NCBI GenBank assembly: GCA_019703815.1
Contig: AP023052.1
Coordinates: 1,984,001-2,048,000, forward strand
Source: Thaumasiovibrio occultus
Lineage (GTDB): Bacteria; Pseudomonadota; Gammaproteobacteria; Enterobacterales; Vibrionaceae
DNA length: 64,000 bases
Direction of reading: 5' to 3'
Part shown: positions 17,594 through 27,266 of the stretch, in pieces
Layout: every line of letters begins with the position of its first letter
Numbering within the stretch: the first letter of the stretch is position 1
Made by a program: the position numbers and the translations under genes
Notes under the pieces: generated by a model
Told to the model about the DNA's origin: nothing
Seen by the model: only the letters and a program-made list of their open reading frames with translations
The model's database searches: none

Positions 17594-18628
17594 TCAAAAC
17601 CGATCAGGCAGATCGACACGATAGGTTTGCCCTGTCGTACTCACCATCAACTCCAACTCGTTTATCCCTGCGTCTCGCCATTTAGCCAATGGCAAGCTGA
17701 ATCCGATATAGCGTTGGCGAGGAAAACTAAACTTAGGAAACATGCCACAATACCCTTGCGCCGTTACCACCGCCTGCTCTTTACCGTTGATCTTAACAAC
17801 GAGTGTCACTGCCTCTTCGCCAGATGCAAAATAAGCGCATCCATGCAGTACATCGTTCAGATTGACACTTGCGTGCAAATGAGCCCACGGTTTCTCTTGC
17901 TCAAACAAGGCCATTCTCTGATTGTGTAACTCGAGTGCTTGCTGGTACAAGCACATATCTTGTTGGTTCAGCTGAGTTAACTCATCCATCACCGCTTGCG
18001 GTAAACTCTCTTTGTTTTGATGCGTTTGCGCTGCTATATTTTGCGTGAGAGGGGTCAGCTTGAGCCCTAATCCATGGTTAATTAACGCTAACGAATCATT
18101 ATAGTGTTCGGTAAGGCCTGTAAACCCGAGCAAAGTAACCGGAAACCCGTTGAGATACGTCGCCTGCAAGTTGCAAAACTGCGCCGAACGGTAAAATTTA
18201 GAAAAATCTCCTTTAAATCCATTATGACTGACAAAATGGTTGTAGTGAGACACGATTTGTCCAATAGGCTCACGGACAAAAGTGACGATGTTGCGTATAT
18301 CAAAGAAATCGGCGTACTTTTGAATATGGACATGCCCAGTTAACGCAAAAGGGCTAGTTAACATCAACTGTCTCAGTGTATAGGGCTCTATCACATCGTA
18401 CATATGTGTACGCACTGCGGGCGACGTTTCACACGCTTTTGCACCGTAATCTTTTTCCATCGGCTGCATCGCCTCTAGCGCTTTGCGAAAACTGGTACCG
18501 GCGGTTTTGGGGATATGGACAAAAAACAGCGACTTGATAATCGGTTTAACCTCAATCATCGGTTCGACAACGTCACTCATATCATTCGATGGTTGTTGTG
18601 TTTGTTTTTTAATAAATTGACGGATCAT
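17594..18628 (-). CDS. Sulfotransferase with C-terminal beta-sandwich-like module, locus A
   Basis: 344 residues. The PAPS-binding loop is FVHIPKTAGTSFRKA (36-50) and the 3'-phosphate motif is TFVREPIGQIVSHYNH (116-131), as in type-2 carbohydrate sulfotransferases. From about residue 252 to the end is a separate domain (GCAYFASGEE, VVKINGKEQAV, RYIGFSLPL, NELELMVS) resembling modules in the glycosyltransferase at 27267-29534. It likely transfers sulfate from PAPS to a capsule sugar in the cytoplasm. Its ATG overlaps the upstream glycosyltransferase stop (ATGA), so the two are probably translationally coupled. Confidence 0.8.
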   Translation of the reverse strand: MIRQFIKKQTQQPSNDMSDVVEPMIEVKPIIKSLFFVHIPKTAGTSFRKALEAMQPMEKDYGAKACETSPAVRTHMYDVIEPYTLRQLMLTSPFALTGHVHIQKYADFFDIRNIVTFVREPIGQIVSHYNHFVSHNGFKGDFSKFYRSAQFCNLQATYLNGFPVTLLGFTGLTEHYNDSLALINHGLGLKLTPLTQNIAAQTHQNKESLPQAVMDELTQLNQQDMCLYQQALELHNQRMALFEQEKPWAHLHASVNLNDVLHGCAYFASGEEAVTLVVKINGKEQAVVTAQGYCGMFPKFSFPRQRYIGFSLPLAKWRDAGINELELMVSTTGQTYRVDLPDRF

Positions 18629-20394
18629 ACTCGGTAACTAAAATCTTCTCGGTCTAGGGTTAACCATTGGCTGTAATGCGGATCATCAAGTAAGTGATCC
18701 GCCCAAGTGTGTTTCATGAATGCTATTTCTTTGGCGAAACGCGCTTGTTTCTCAGGTGTATCTTCATGGCCGCGGCTAATGGATTCGTGATGGGTCATCT
18801 CAATATAAGGCGACCAAATATTGCGATAACCGGCTTGTTGAACCCGAAGACAGAAATCGACATCGTTAAAGGCAACTGTCAAGTCTGTCTCGTTCAAGCC
18901 ACCCACTTGCTCGAATACGGATTTACGGACACCCAAACACGCGGCCGTCACGGCGGAAAGCTCTTGGGTAACTTGTAGGCGTTTAAAATAACCCGGATGC
19001 TCACCCGGAAAATGCTTGTGAGAATGACCAGCAACACCACCAAGGCCGGTAATTACCCCTGCATGCTGCAATGTCCCGTTAGGGTAATAAAGCTTTGCCC
19101 CCACGCAACCTACATCTGGTCGCGAAAGATGACCGACCATTTCCTCTAACCACTGAGATGACACTATCTCGATATCGTTATTCATCAATACGACGTATTC
19201 CCCATTGGCTTGGGTCACCGCATAGTTGTTAATGGCCGAGTAATTAAACGCATGCGGATAATCGAATAAACGCACCAAACCTTGCTCCGCCAGCTGAGCA
19301 AAATAGGCCAATGCTTTGTCATCATCCGAGCCGTTATCGACCAATAACACCTCGACATTGGGGTAAGAGGTCAAACGATACAGAGACTCGATACATTGGC
19401 GCACCAACGCCTCGCCATTCTTGGTGGGGATAATAATCGACACCAACGGCGTATTAGCGGGCACAGCCCAAGTTACGCGGTAAGTGTTCGCCAACTTACC
19501 GTAAGACACCTGGGCATTAGTTAAATGCGATTGCAATGCGGCAAGGCCCGCTTGCTGTGCATAGCCTTTTTCTCCCTCTGCCAAAGCCGTAGAGCCAGCA
19601 ATCGCCCGCCAGTGGTATAGTACATGCGGCACATGTACGATCTGATCTGGCTTGGAGCGCGCGACACAGCGAAGCAACAAGTCGTAATCTTGACTGCCCT
19701 CATACCCCACACGAAATCCACCAATCTCATCTAACAAACTTTTACGATAAACGCCTAAATGGGAGATGTAGTTATGCGAATAGAGCAAATCGCGATTAAA
19801 TTGGGGTTTGAAATGCGGCTCACTGCGCTTCCCCTCTGCATCAATTTTATCTTCATCGCTGTAAAGCACGTTCGCGCTTGGATAAATCGAGAGGTAATGC
19901 GCCATGCATTTGAGCGCCTGTGGGTGGAGCAAATCATCTTGGTCCAGCAACACCACATAATCTCCCACTGCCAGTTCCAAACCAGAATTAGACGCCGCTG
20001 AGATATGACCGTTTCGCTCCCGCACCACCACTTGAACTTGGTCCGACTTTAGCTGATTGAGCATCTTGGTCAGCGACTCTGACTGGTTGCCATCATCCAC
20101 CAAAATCAATTGCCAATTAGAGTAAGTTTGTGCCAGCACTGAATGAACCATCTCTGCAAACAAAGATAAATCTGGCTGATAAATAGGCACCAATATTGAA
20201 AATATCGGGCCGTTGATTGGTGGAGATAAAGCTGCCAACTGATTATCTTGCTGCGTACAGATGAGTTCGTAGTGCTCCAGGCCATGAATCGGGGTCTGTT
20301 TTAAGCCCCAACGTTGGTATGCACGAATCGCCCAGTCCTGCCGTTTGAGTGCTTTGACTATCGGTGTAGGCAAAATAGATTTCAGTCTTTTCAT
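18625..20394 (-). CDS. Glycosyltransferase with two family-2 domains, locus A
   Basis: 589 residues. The ATG at 20394 overlaps the galU stop (ATGA) and is preferred over the upstream frame at 20418. Two GT2 (GT-A) domains follow each other. The first begins PIFSILVPIYQPDLSLF near residue 65 (LILVDDGNQ, later LLDQDDLLHP and YSDEDKID). The second begins TPLVSIIIPTKNGEALV near residue 320 (LLVDNGSDDD, LMNNDIEI, AFNDVDFCLR). Such tandem enzymes often polymerise or add two sugars to surface polysaccharides. Cytoplasmic, using nucleotide sugars; specificity unknown. Coupled downstream to the sulfotransferase. Confidence 0.85.
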   Translation of the reverse strand: MKRLKSILPTPIVKALKRQDWAIRAYQRWGLKQTPIHGLEHYELICTQQDNQLAALSPPINGPIFSILVPIYQPDLSLFAEMVHSVLAQTYSNWQLILVDDGNQSESLTKMLNQLKSDQVQVVVRERNGHISAASNSGLELAVGDYVVLLDQDDLLHPQALKCMAHYLSIYPSANVLYSDEDKIDAEGKRSEPHFKPQFNRDLLYSHNYISHLGVYRKSLLDEIGGFRVGYEGSQDYDLLLRCVARSKPDQIVHVPHVLYHWRAIAGSTALAEGEKGYAQQAGLAALQSHLTNAQVSYGKLANTYRVTWAVPANTPLVSIIIPTKNGEALVRQCIESLYRLTSYPNVEVLLVDNGSDDDKALAYFAQLAEQGLVRLFDYPHAFNYSAINNYAVTQANGEYVVLMNNDIEIVSSQWLEEMVGHLSRPDVGCVGAKLYYPNGTLQHAGVITGLGGVAGHSHKHFPGEHPGYFKRLQVTQELSAVTAACLGVRKSVFEQVGGLNETDLTVAFNDVDFCLRVQQAGYRNIWSPYIEMTHHESISRGHEDTPEKQARFAKEIAFMKHTWADHLLDDPHYSQWLTLDREDFSYRV

Positions 20395-21215
20395 ACTTGA
20401 TAGATTTTCCCAAAACAATAGTTTGTTGCTTCGATGTAGCCTTCAACGCTACCACAATCGAAACGCATACCTTTGAACTTATAAGCAAGTACACAGCCAC
20501 TATGTGCCTGCTTTAGCAACGCATCGGTTATTTGGATTTCTCCACCTTTTCCTGGCTCGGTTTTCTCGATCAGTTCAAATATATCCGCCGTTAAAATATA
20601 ACGACCAATGATGGCCAAGTTACTCGGTGCAGTGCCTTTCTCTGGCTTTTCAACCATGTTGTCGATACGATAAATGTCGTCTTTGATCATCTGCCCGGAA
20701 ATCACGCCATATTTATGGGTTTCTGACTCAGGCACCTCTTGCACCGCGACAATAGAACAGCGAAACTGTTTATATAGCTCCACCATCTGCGCTAACACAC
20801 CGTCACCTTCGTTCACGCAAAGATCATCAGCCAATACCACTGCAAACGGCTCATCACCCACCAACTCACGCCCAGTCAAAATGGCATGGCCTAGACCTTT
20901 CATTTCTCGTTGGCGAATATAGGTGTAACTCGCCGAATCAATAAGACGGCGGATATCAGTTAACAATGCCTCTTTATCTGTGCCACTAATTTGATGTTCC
21001 AACTCATAGTTTTTATCGAAGTGATCCATCAAGGTGTGTTTGCCACGACCGGTGACAATGCACATGCTGTCCATACCTGCTTGAATGGCCTCTTCAACTC
21101 CGTATTCTATTAACGGCTTATTAACGACAGGCATCATTTCTTTTGGCATAGACTTAGTAGCGGGTAAAAAGCGGGTGCCGTAGCCGGCTGCGGGGAATAA
21201 ACATTTTTTAATCAT
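20391..21215 (-). CDS. galU: UTP-glucose-1-phosphate uridylyltransferase, locus A copy
   Basis: 274 residues from ATG 21215 (an upstream TTG in frame at 21227 is less likely). The nucleotidyltransferase signature KCLFPAAGYGTRFLPATK is at the start. PKEMMPVVNKPLIEYGVEEA, the metal-site FAVVLADDL and the conserved EKPEKGTAPSNLAIIGRYIL follow. It makes UDP-glucose, precursor of capsule sugars. A second galU lies in locus B at 49494-50390 in the same position before kpsT. Its stop codon overlaps the next start. Confidence 0.93.
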   Translation of the reverse strand: MIKKCLFPAAGYGTRFLPATKSMPKEMMPVVNKPLIEYGVEEAIQAGMDSMCIVTGRGKHTLMDHFDKNYELEHQISGTDKEALLTDIRRLIDSASYTYIRQREMKGLGHAILTGRELVGDEPFAVVLADDLCVNEGDGVLAQMVELYKQFRCSIVAVQEVPESETHKYGVISGQMIKDDIYRIDNMVEKPEKGTAPSNLAIIGRYILTADIFELIEKTEPGKGGEIQITDALLKQAHSGCVLAYKFKGMRFDCGSVEGYIEATNYCFGKIYQV

Positions 21216-21586
21216 AATAGTTTCCAATTCATTTTGTTATTAGCATATTGAACTAACCACTAAAGATACGCCAGAATGTCGTCGTCATTGCAAGAGTAAG
21301 CTTGTCGTTTGTTTGTTACCAAGCTGAATAGCGTGTTGTGTAGCTCCTACGGGTCACAATCTTGAATTCCTTAGTCATATAGATGCCTCTCAAGTAGGAC
21401 CAAAATTAATTCCGATGAACATCTAAGAATCGTTAAAAATACATCATAAAACAGATAACACTTAAGAAAAACAATAAAACCTTCCCTAACAAACACTTAG
21501 AGTCAAACCAATCCATTAATTCTCTCTGACACCTTCATTACTTTTTGAGTTATGCTCAACACTTTGGATGTATTGCATATATTTAA
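21216..21586. other. Intergenic region upstream of galU (locus A)
   Basis: 370 AT-rich bases between the broken SGNH-DUF1796 gene and galU. No gene, ops element or clear promoter was found. The right-hand part abuts the damaged assembly segment and should be treated cautiously. Confidence 0.4.
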
Positions 21587-23670
21587 TTATGAAGCGAATA
21601 GCGCATCATCAATCTCCAAACTTTCATTGAACTCAGTATAAAACAATTCGGACAATATCTTCCCGACGTGCTTTCTAAAATAAGGCTGTCTCTTATACAC
21701 ACTGACGCTGCCGACGACCCCTTACGTGTAGATCTCGGTGGTCGCCGTATCATTAAAAAAAAAAAAAAACTAGCGCATAGATGCAACACAAGAGCATACG
21801 ACAGACAACAAAGAGCGGTACGACGTTAAGCCCCTGCCTCAAACGCAAGTACGTGTTCTACACGAGTACTACGCCTTTTATGTACTGCTCCATCAACAAA
21901 ACATCATTAAACACATTTTTATTAAACTGTTCATCCCTATATTCCACGTTATATAAGTAATCTTCATTTACATAGATAAAATACTTGTGAGTTGATGAGG
22001 ACATCATATTGTTAAATCGTCTAATTCTTGATTTGTATGCTTCAACTCCATCAATTATTGTTTCATGAGATTTAAAATGTGCCAACCCAACCCCATACTT
22101 ATTAATAACTCTACTTTTGACATCGATAACAGATGGGATATAATCATCGAAGTTATTTTCAAGGATAGATATTGTTTTCCTCGGAAATAGAGGAACAACC
22201 CAATCAAAAGGCAATGACCCTTTATTTAAACCTGCATAATGACTAACTATCGCAGATGTACAGCGACTACCAATTGGTATAACATCATAATTTGAAAATA
22301 AATTAAACTTTTGTTTATTAAAGTCATGCTGAAATTTTATTATCTTTCTTTCATGTAGAAATCTTGAAGCACTCGGTTTTATATTGTCTTTGGGTATTGC
22401 TGGTAGGAAACGCTCTACTGTTTGACAAATAACATAGTCTGGTGAGAAACTACAAACCAAGTCAATGTCAAACGTTGGGGACCAAATAAAATACACTTCT
22501 TTAAATAACCTAGAAAACCAATATGACAATCCTAATGAGCTGATTCCTCTTTCAAAAAAAAAGAATTACCAAAGATCATGATCCTCTTGTTTATTAGAGC
22601 CTGTTTATTCTTCCAGTGACGAACAATACCAATATGACCATTTTCAGGATTAATTTCCTTTACCAGCATTGGTGTGTTCATGCCTAATTCCCAGGAACCA
22701 GGATCCGGAACCGAGCTGATTCTCCCAAAAGCACCATGAGCGAATTTATTCCCTAGGTCTCCGGACATCATTTCTGATATAAGTAAAGGCCTGTCAATTT
22801 TAATGTTTGAAAGTTCTAAGCATTTCAATATTTCTTCAACGGCAAACCGAGCACCTTGATATGACAAATGAGTATCTAGCTTTCTGTAAGGAATAATATC
22901 TGAAGAATATAGCTTTTGAAAATTTCTGTTATGTTTAAGTAACAATTATCATTTTAAAATTTTTCATTTTTTTTTTAAATTAGTTGTTTCTTCATCAACT
23001 CCAACTAACAATTTATCACCAATAATACTCTGCTTTTCTGGGAAAATTATTTGAAGAAACTTGCACCCAAACTTCTCCAAAGCCAATTTTCTCTTAGAAA
23101 TAACGTCACACCAACCACTCACCATTGATTCATTAAGACTTCCTCGGTAATAATTACCAATGGGGTTGTTACTTTCATTCAGAAAAAAATACCCATCTTT
23201 TCCAATAACTGAACGATTACAATAAGATATAGCCCCTACATCAATTAAAACGTTTGTTTTTATTTCAGAAGGGGATTTACTATGAGGCTTTGTCTTAGAT
23301 AAAAAAAATCAACAACTAAATTACTCCTAATCTCGTCATTCATTCCACCATCAAGAAACAAAGAAACAACCTTTGAGAATATTTTTGGCCAAACACCTAC
23401 GTTTTTTTTTTTTTCACCGCTTACTGCTTCTACTTTTACAAATGAAAAAACAATTGAAAAAAACAGTTCTTTACTGTTTGTTCTAATATTAAACCCGAAT
23501 CCTTTACCTAGATCACCTCTATCTGTAAATAAAATAGAATGGTTAATACTAGTGTCTACAAAAATATTATCTATTATGTGCTTATCGCTACTAGTCGAGG
23601 AATAAGCCCACCCACCGACTTCATAAACACCATTACTCACGTTATAATTATCAATTGCCGCATATATCAT
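21587..23670 (-). pseudogene. SGNH (AlgX/AlgJ-like) - DUF1796 protein gene, broken by frame errors and an embedded adapter
   Basis: Fragments in different frames join into one protein. The start at 23670 (MIYAAIDNYNV) leads to a module with GGWAYSSTSSD. A one-base slip in the T8 run (minus strand) near 23310 leads to LIDVGAISYCNRSVIG and FPEKQSIIGDK. Further slips near 22930-22975 lead to the AlgX-like DTHLSYQGARFA and the serine motif IMIFGNSFF. A slip in the A9 run at 22552-22560 leads to VICQTVERFLP, then a DUF1796 domain (PIGSRCTSAIVSHYAG, SLPFDW). After about 21870 the frame enters junk and the adapter at 21686-21769. At 21685 it resumes in an open frame for 32 residues (PYFRKHVGKILSEL to the stop at 21587). 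SGNH domains of this type O-acetylate exopolysaccharides. The breaks are probably artefacts, not natural decay. Confidence 0.6.
21686..21769 (+). other. Sequencing-adapter artefact (Illumina Nextera read-1 adapter, index, P5, poly-A)
   Basis: Plus strand: CTGTCTCTTATACACA then CTGACGCTGCCGACGA, the Nextera transposase adapter with one T missing; an 8-base index slot (CCCCTTAC); then GTGTAGATCTCGGTGGTCG and CCGTATCATT, the complement of the P5 oligo; then 15 A. This is read-through beyond a short library insert. It sits exactly where an open coding frame stops at 21685. The bases from 21770 to about 21870 are probably low-quality read tail. Confidence 0.97.
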
Positions 23671-24742
23671 TAAAATAACACCAAAAATTAAATTCTGAAA
23701 TCCGATTCAGATTTTCATTGCTAACAGTTCCATTCAAAATGTCAATTTCAATTACATCTTCATTTGTTTCATTAGAGTGGATTATGTGACGATTGAAGTA
23801 CTCATTAACATGCTGATATATAGCTTAGGTGTCTTCTCATATTTTGATAATTCAAAAAAACCATCCGCATTTTTGAGTTCTTTATATCATTTTCATCTAC
23901 ATTCATTGAACGAAGATGTGCCAAAACTCTCTTTTTGTTATAACCTCACCTAAATTTGCTAGGTGGAGAACAGCACACATCAAATGAATCTTTTGTTATA
24001 TGATTAAAATTTGGTTTATGGTGTAGATTGTGTCCTAAATGATATGTCTTCAATGCTATCTTCGATAACATTATGGACTTACCATTTAACGTGCCCGATC
24101 TAATACTATTTTCGGAAGATGAAAATATTATTGAACCCCTAACATTTAACTCATCTAGTTCATTAGTAGCGGGATATGAGCAGTTGTTTAACCATGTTCC
24201 ACATAACACTTCTGTTTTTCTATTTAAGAAGAAGTCATACAGATCTTCATTTTTTACGATGCTACCATCCTGCACGAACAACAAATACTCGTCAGCATCA
24301 AGAATTGTAACATATTTGCAATTCTGGGATAGTAACTCAAAAAAATCTTTGTTAGCTTTTGGGTTATGAATGAAATCATAATATTTCTTATAATTTAGGA
24401 TTAGAAATTCATCTTTATATGAATTAAGTTTTCTTATGTAATCCTGATCAGTTGATCCCGTATCCAAAATTATAATATTATGTGCACCCACTAAAGCTTT
24501 ATGATATTCAATCCATGAATCAATCAACTCCAATTCATTCTTAGCTTTAAGGATTATTTTCAACATTGTATGTGCGTTTGAATTGAATTTTAAACCTAGT
24601 GGTCGCCCTACATTTATCCAGTCATTATAACCTTCTGCATATGTGGAAAACACTTACCTCTAGCGCCTTCATAAATAGACAAGTTAAACTTGTTGGTTTT
24701 ATGATTTATTCTTTCACCGCATAACCCAAAAGCTTCTCTCAT
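23651..24742 (-). pseudogene. Glycosyltransferase (GT2/GT92-like) gene with several frame breaks
   Basis: The natural start appears to be ATG 24742 (MREAFGLCGERINHKTNK). A one-base slip near 24652 joins it to the main open segment (24653-23946) with KAKNELELIDSWIEYHKAL, IILDTGSTDQDY and the metal motif TILDADEYL. That layout is typical of bacterial GT92/GT2-like enzymes. An in-frame TGA at 23946-23948 interrupts it (SKFR then GYNKKRVLAHLRSM). Further slips lead to NADGFFELSKYEKTPKLY and QHVNEYFNRHI, and a stop at 23651 that overlaps the next gene start by 20 bases. Because the same stretch holds an adapter, these breaks are likely sequencing errors. If corrected, this is a capsule glycosyltransferase of about 360 residues. 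Confidence 0.6.
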
Positions 24743-25258
24743 TTACATTTTCTAATAGATAAAAATACGTGTCAGGAAATAATGACATTCTTACATCCAC
24801 CAAGTTACAAGTCACCCGCATGTGAGAAACACATGTTAAATATGAGTATTTTATCGAGAAGATCACTTAGTATCATTGATCTCCACTTAGAGCTTCCTCT
24901 TAAAGTGCAATTTACAGTTGAATCAAAACATCCTATATTCTTAATCATGAACTATTTTAAATTCATATCAGACGAAGATAATCTACAGATTTAAAATTGA
25001 TAAACGACTCTATTCGTTGAATTACTTTTAAAACCCCTCTCAATGAACGCCGTCTATAACTTTGACGTTATATCTTCTAGTTTTGAAAAACCTATCCTTT
25101 TACTAATAAGTCCCTATAAGCTTAACCGTAGTGTTTATTTGGTAAAAATAGGTATTGCGCATTACCTAATCACGAAAAAAAACACCAGGGTAAACTAACC
25201 ACTTTTTACGCTAAAACCTCAACTTCACCACCAGCAAGACCTAAAGAACAATTTTCTT
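24743..25258. other. AT-rich intergenic region in locus A
   Basis: About 515 bases between the acetyltransferase gene and the broken glycosyltransferase. A 70-codon plus-strand frame exists but has no ribosome site or recognisable content. It may hold a second promoter for the downstream half of locus A or be a scar of gene exchange. I see no repeat or IS end. Confidence 0.4.
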
Positions 25259-25984
25259 TTATTCCTGAATAAAACGTTCAGTTATTTCTTTTCTATCCAG
25301 TGACTTAGGCCTAAATAACTCAGTTTCTTTTTTGTAATCAGTTATTTGTTCAATGCAAGATTCAACATTCTTAAAATCAATCCCTGAAAACTCATAGACA
25401 TCAAAATCCCACCATTTAAGCTCAAGAAGTTTGGATATTATTTCGTCAGGAAATCTCATTTTAAGTAATTTAGCTGGATTCCCACCGACGATGGCATAAG
25501 GTGGAACATCTTTAGTCACAACACTCCCTGGAGCGATTATTGCTCCATCACCAATTGTTACGCCTCTAGATATAATACAACCATTTGTAATAAGAACATC
25601 ATTTCCTATAAAGCAAGGCGCACCCGTTTCGGTAAAGCATTCTGTCTTAATACTTTTTCCATTAAAGGCATCAAAACCTCTAAAATTTGGAACATAAAAC
25701 ATTCTAGAAGCGGACAACCAATCAGTTGGATGCTTATCAGCCCCAATGAAACAATTTTGTGCAACGCTCGTATATCTTCCGATTGATGAATGTCCAATTT
25801 GGCTAGTAGCATTTAAATTTGCATAAGCACCAATTCTTAGAAAAGTGTCCCATCTTAGTGTTGCCGCACAAAAAGCAGGAAGCTCTAGTACTACATCGCC
25901 TAATAACGGCACGTGTGCGTTATTGTATACTAGAAACCATTCTCTCTGAGTTTTTGTTGATCTAAATTCATTGTTCAAAACCAC
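25259..25984 (-). CDS. CatB/Vat-like hexapeptide-repeat acetyltransferase, locus A
   Basis: 241 residues; the apparent start is a GTG at 25984 without a clear ribosome site, so the true start may differ by a few codons. Left-handed beta-helix repeats run through IGAYANLNATSQIGHSSIGRY and IGNDVLITNGCIISRGVTIGDGAIIAP, ending with VVTKDVPPYAIVGGNPAKLLKMRF, and a conserved ADKHPTDWLS segment carries the probable catalytic His. In this setting it most likely O- or N-acetylates a capsule sugar rather than an antibiotic. Expected cytoplasmic. AT-rich like its neighbours. Confidence 0.8.
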   Translation of the reverse strand: MVLNNEFRSTKTQREWFLVYNNAHVPLLGDVVLELPAFCAATLRWDTFLRIGAYANLNATSQIGHSSIGRYTSVAQNCFIGADKHPTDWLSASRMFYVPNFRGFDAFNGKSIKTECFTETGAPCFIGNDVLITNGCIISRGVTIGDGAIIAPGSVVTKDVPPYAIVGGNPAKLLKMRFPDEIISKLLELKWWDFDVYEFSGIDFKNVESCIEQITDYKKETELFRPKSLDRKEITERFIQE

Positions 25985-26023
25985 ATTAATAATATAAATT
26001 AGGTGTACTAATAATTAGTTAAT

Positions 26024-27262
26024 CTATCGGTAAATATTTGAAATATGCATACTAGCGCAGCACTGAATAGATAAAGGTATCTCTATACTTTTGACTAAGC
26101 TTTCCCAGCACACATTTCCTTCTATAACATCCTGAATCTTTTTGGCCAGATCAATGTGGTTACGAGCTCTAAACAATATACCCGTCTCCCCATCGATAAT
26201 TTTTTCTGACATACCACCAATGTCACTACCAATTAATGGTCGGCCGTGCTTGTACGCTTCTTGTATGACCATTGGTGAGTTTTCCCACCAAACAGATGGA
26301 ATAATAACCCAATCAGTCTGGGCAAGAAGCTGCCCCATTTCATGTGATTCATAAGGGCCGTGCATTGTTACTGTATCTTCAAGTTCTTCTAGTAGTGTTG
26401 CGACTTTGTCTTTGAACTCGTCAGCTTGGTGCTCTAAATTTGCTCCATGAATATCTAAATGAACTTGTTGTCGAATATCTTCAGGCAGCGTTTTAAACGC
26501 CTCTAACAGAACATCAATGCCTTTAAATGGATTTACTTGACCAAAAAAAGCAAATTTGCCCCTAACTTCACCAGCAGATAAAGGCCTAGGTGGTAAGAAC
26601 TCCACTTCTGGCTGGCCATTTTCTATCATGGTCATTTTCGACTCAGGGATCCCCCAATCCTTATAACGCTCAATTAAGAAGTGACTCGGGGAAACGAAAT
26701 GGTCCACTAGTTCAAAAACTGATTTAATGTATTTTTCACGTAAAAAGAAATCTGATGCACTTTTATCCGGGAAACAACTCGCGCAATCTGATGGTGTTGA
26801 TTTATAACATAACTTCATCTGACCACCTGGCTTTACCATTTGGCCATTGTTAGCACAAATTGCTAGGTATTCATGTAACGTCAACACAATTCGAGTTTCA
26901 GGTAAGCTCTTCTTCACCTGCTTAATTAATTCTAATCCCATGTGAATATAGTGATGGAAATGCACGACAGTTGGTTGATACTGTTCCAACAGTGATTTGA
27001 AATCTTGCCATACGTGTTTCTTATAGCCATTCTGGAAAAGGAAAAAGTCACTCATATGGGTATGAAATAGTATTTCTTTGCCATCATTACGTGTCGAAAA
27101 GGTCGAACCGCCATGAGCTTCTCTGTCTGTTCTTGCTAGAAACAAGCAATCAATACCACGATTTTTATATTCTTGATATAGATTGTAAGCCGCGACTTCT
27201 GCGCCCCCTTTGCTTAGGTCTGGGTGGCCGTGGGAAACAATTAGTATTTTTTCTTTGTTCAT
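26024..27262 (-). CDS. Glycosyltransferase family 4, locus A
   Basis: 412 residues with the GT-B layout. The N-terminal domain opens ILIVSHGHPDLSKGGAEVAAYNLYQ and contains VVHFHHYIHMG and LTLHEYLAICANNG. The C-terminal domain has FAFFGQVNPFKGIDVLLEA, the IPSVWWENSPMVIQEA nucleotide-sugar motif and GSDIGGMSEKIIDGETG. Transfers a sugar with retention of configuration, probably onto the growing capsule chain at the cytoplasmic face. A CxxC-like cluster (CASCFPDK) in the middle is seen in some GT4 enzymes. Four bases separate it from the preceding glycosyltransferase gene. Confidence 0.88.
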   Translation of the reverse strand: MNKEKILIVSHGHPDLSKGGAEVAAYNLYQEYKNRGIDCLFLARTDREAHGGSTFSTRNDGKEILFHTHMSDFFLFQNGYKKHVWQDFKSLLEQYQPTVVHFHHYIHMGLELIKQVKKSLPETRIVLTLHEYLAICANNGQMVKPGGQMKLCYKSTPSDCASCFPDKSASDFFLREKYIKSVFELVDHFVSPSHFLIERYKDWGIPESKMTMIENGQPEVEFLPPRPLSAGEVRGKFAFFGQVNPFKGIDVLLEAFKTLPEDIRQQVHLDIHGANLEHQADEFKDKVATLLEELEDTVTMHGPYESHEMGQLLAQTDWVIIPSVWWENSPMVIQEAYKHGRPLIGSDIGGMSEKIIDGETGILFRARNHIDLAKKIQDVIEGNVCWESLVKSIEIPLSIQCCASMHISNIYR

Positions 27263-27266
27263 TGAT

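Noticed and set aside
21583-21789. 68-codon minus-strand frame with an FFFFLMIRRPPRSTR-like sequence
   Set aside because: It is a translation of the adapter and poly-A run, a peptide that recurs in databases as an artefact.
24782-24994. 70-codon plus-strand frame in the AT-rich gap of locus A
   Set aside because: Opposite to every neighbouring gene, no ribosome site, and composition typical of random AT-rich sequence.
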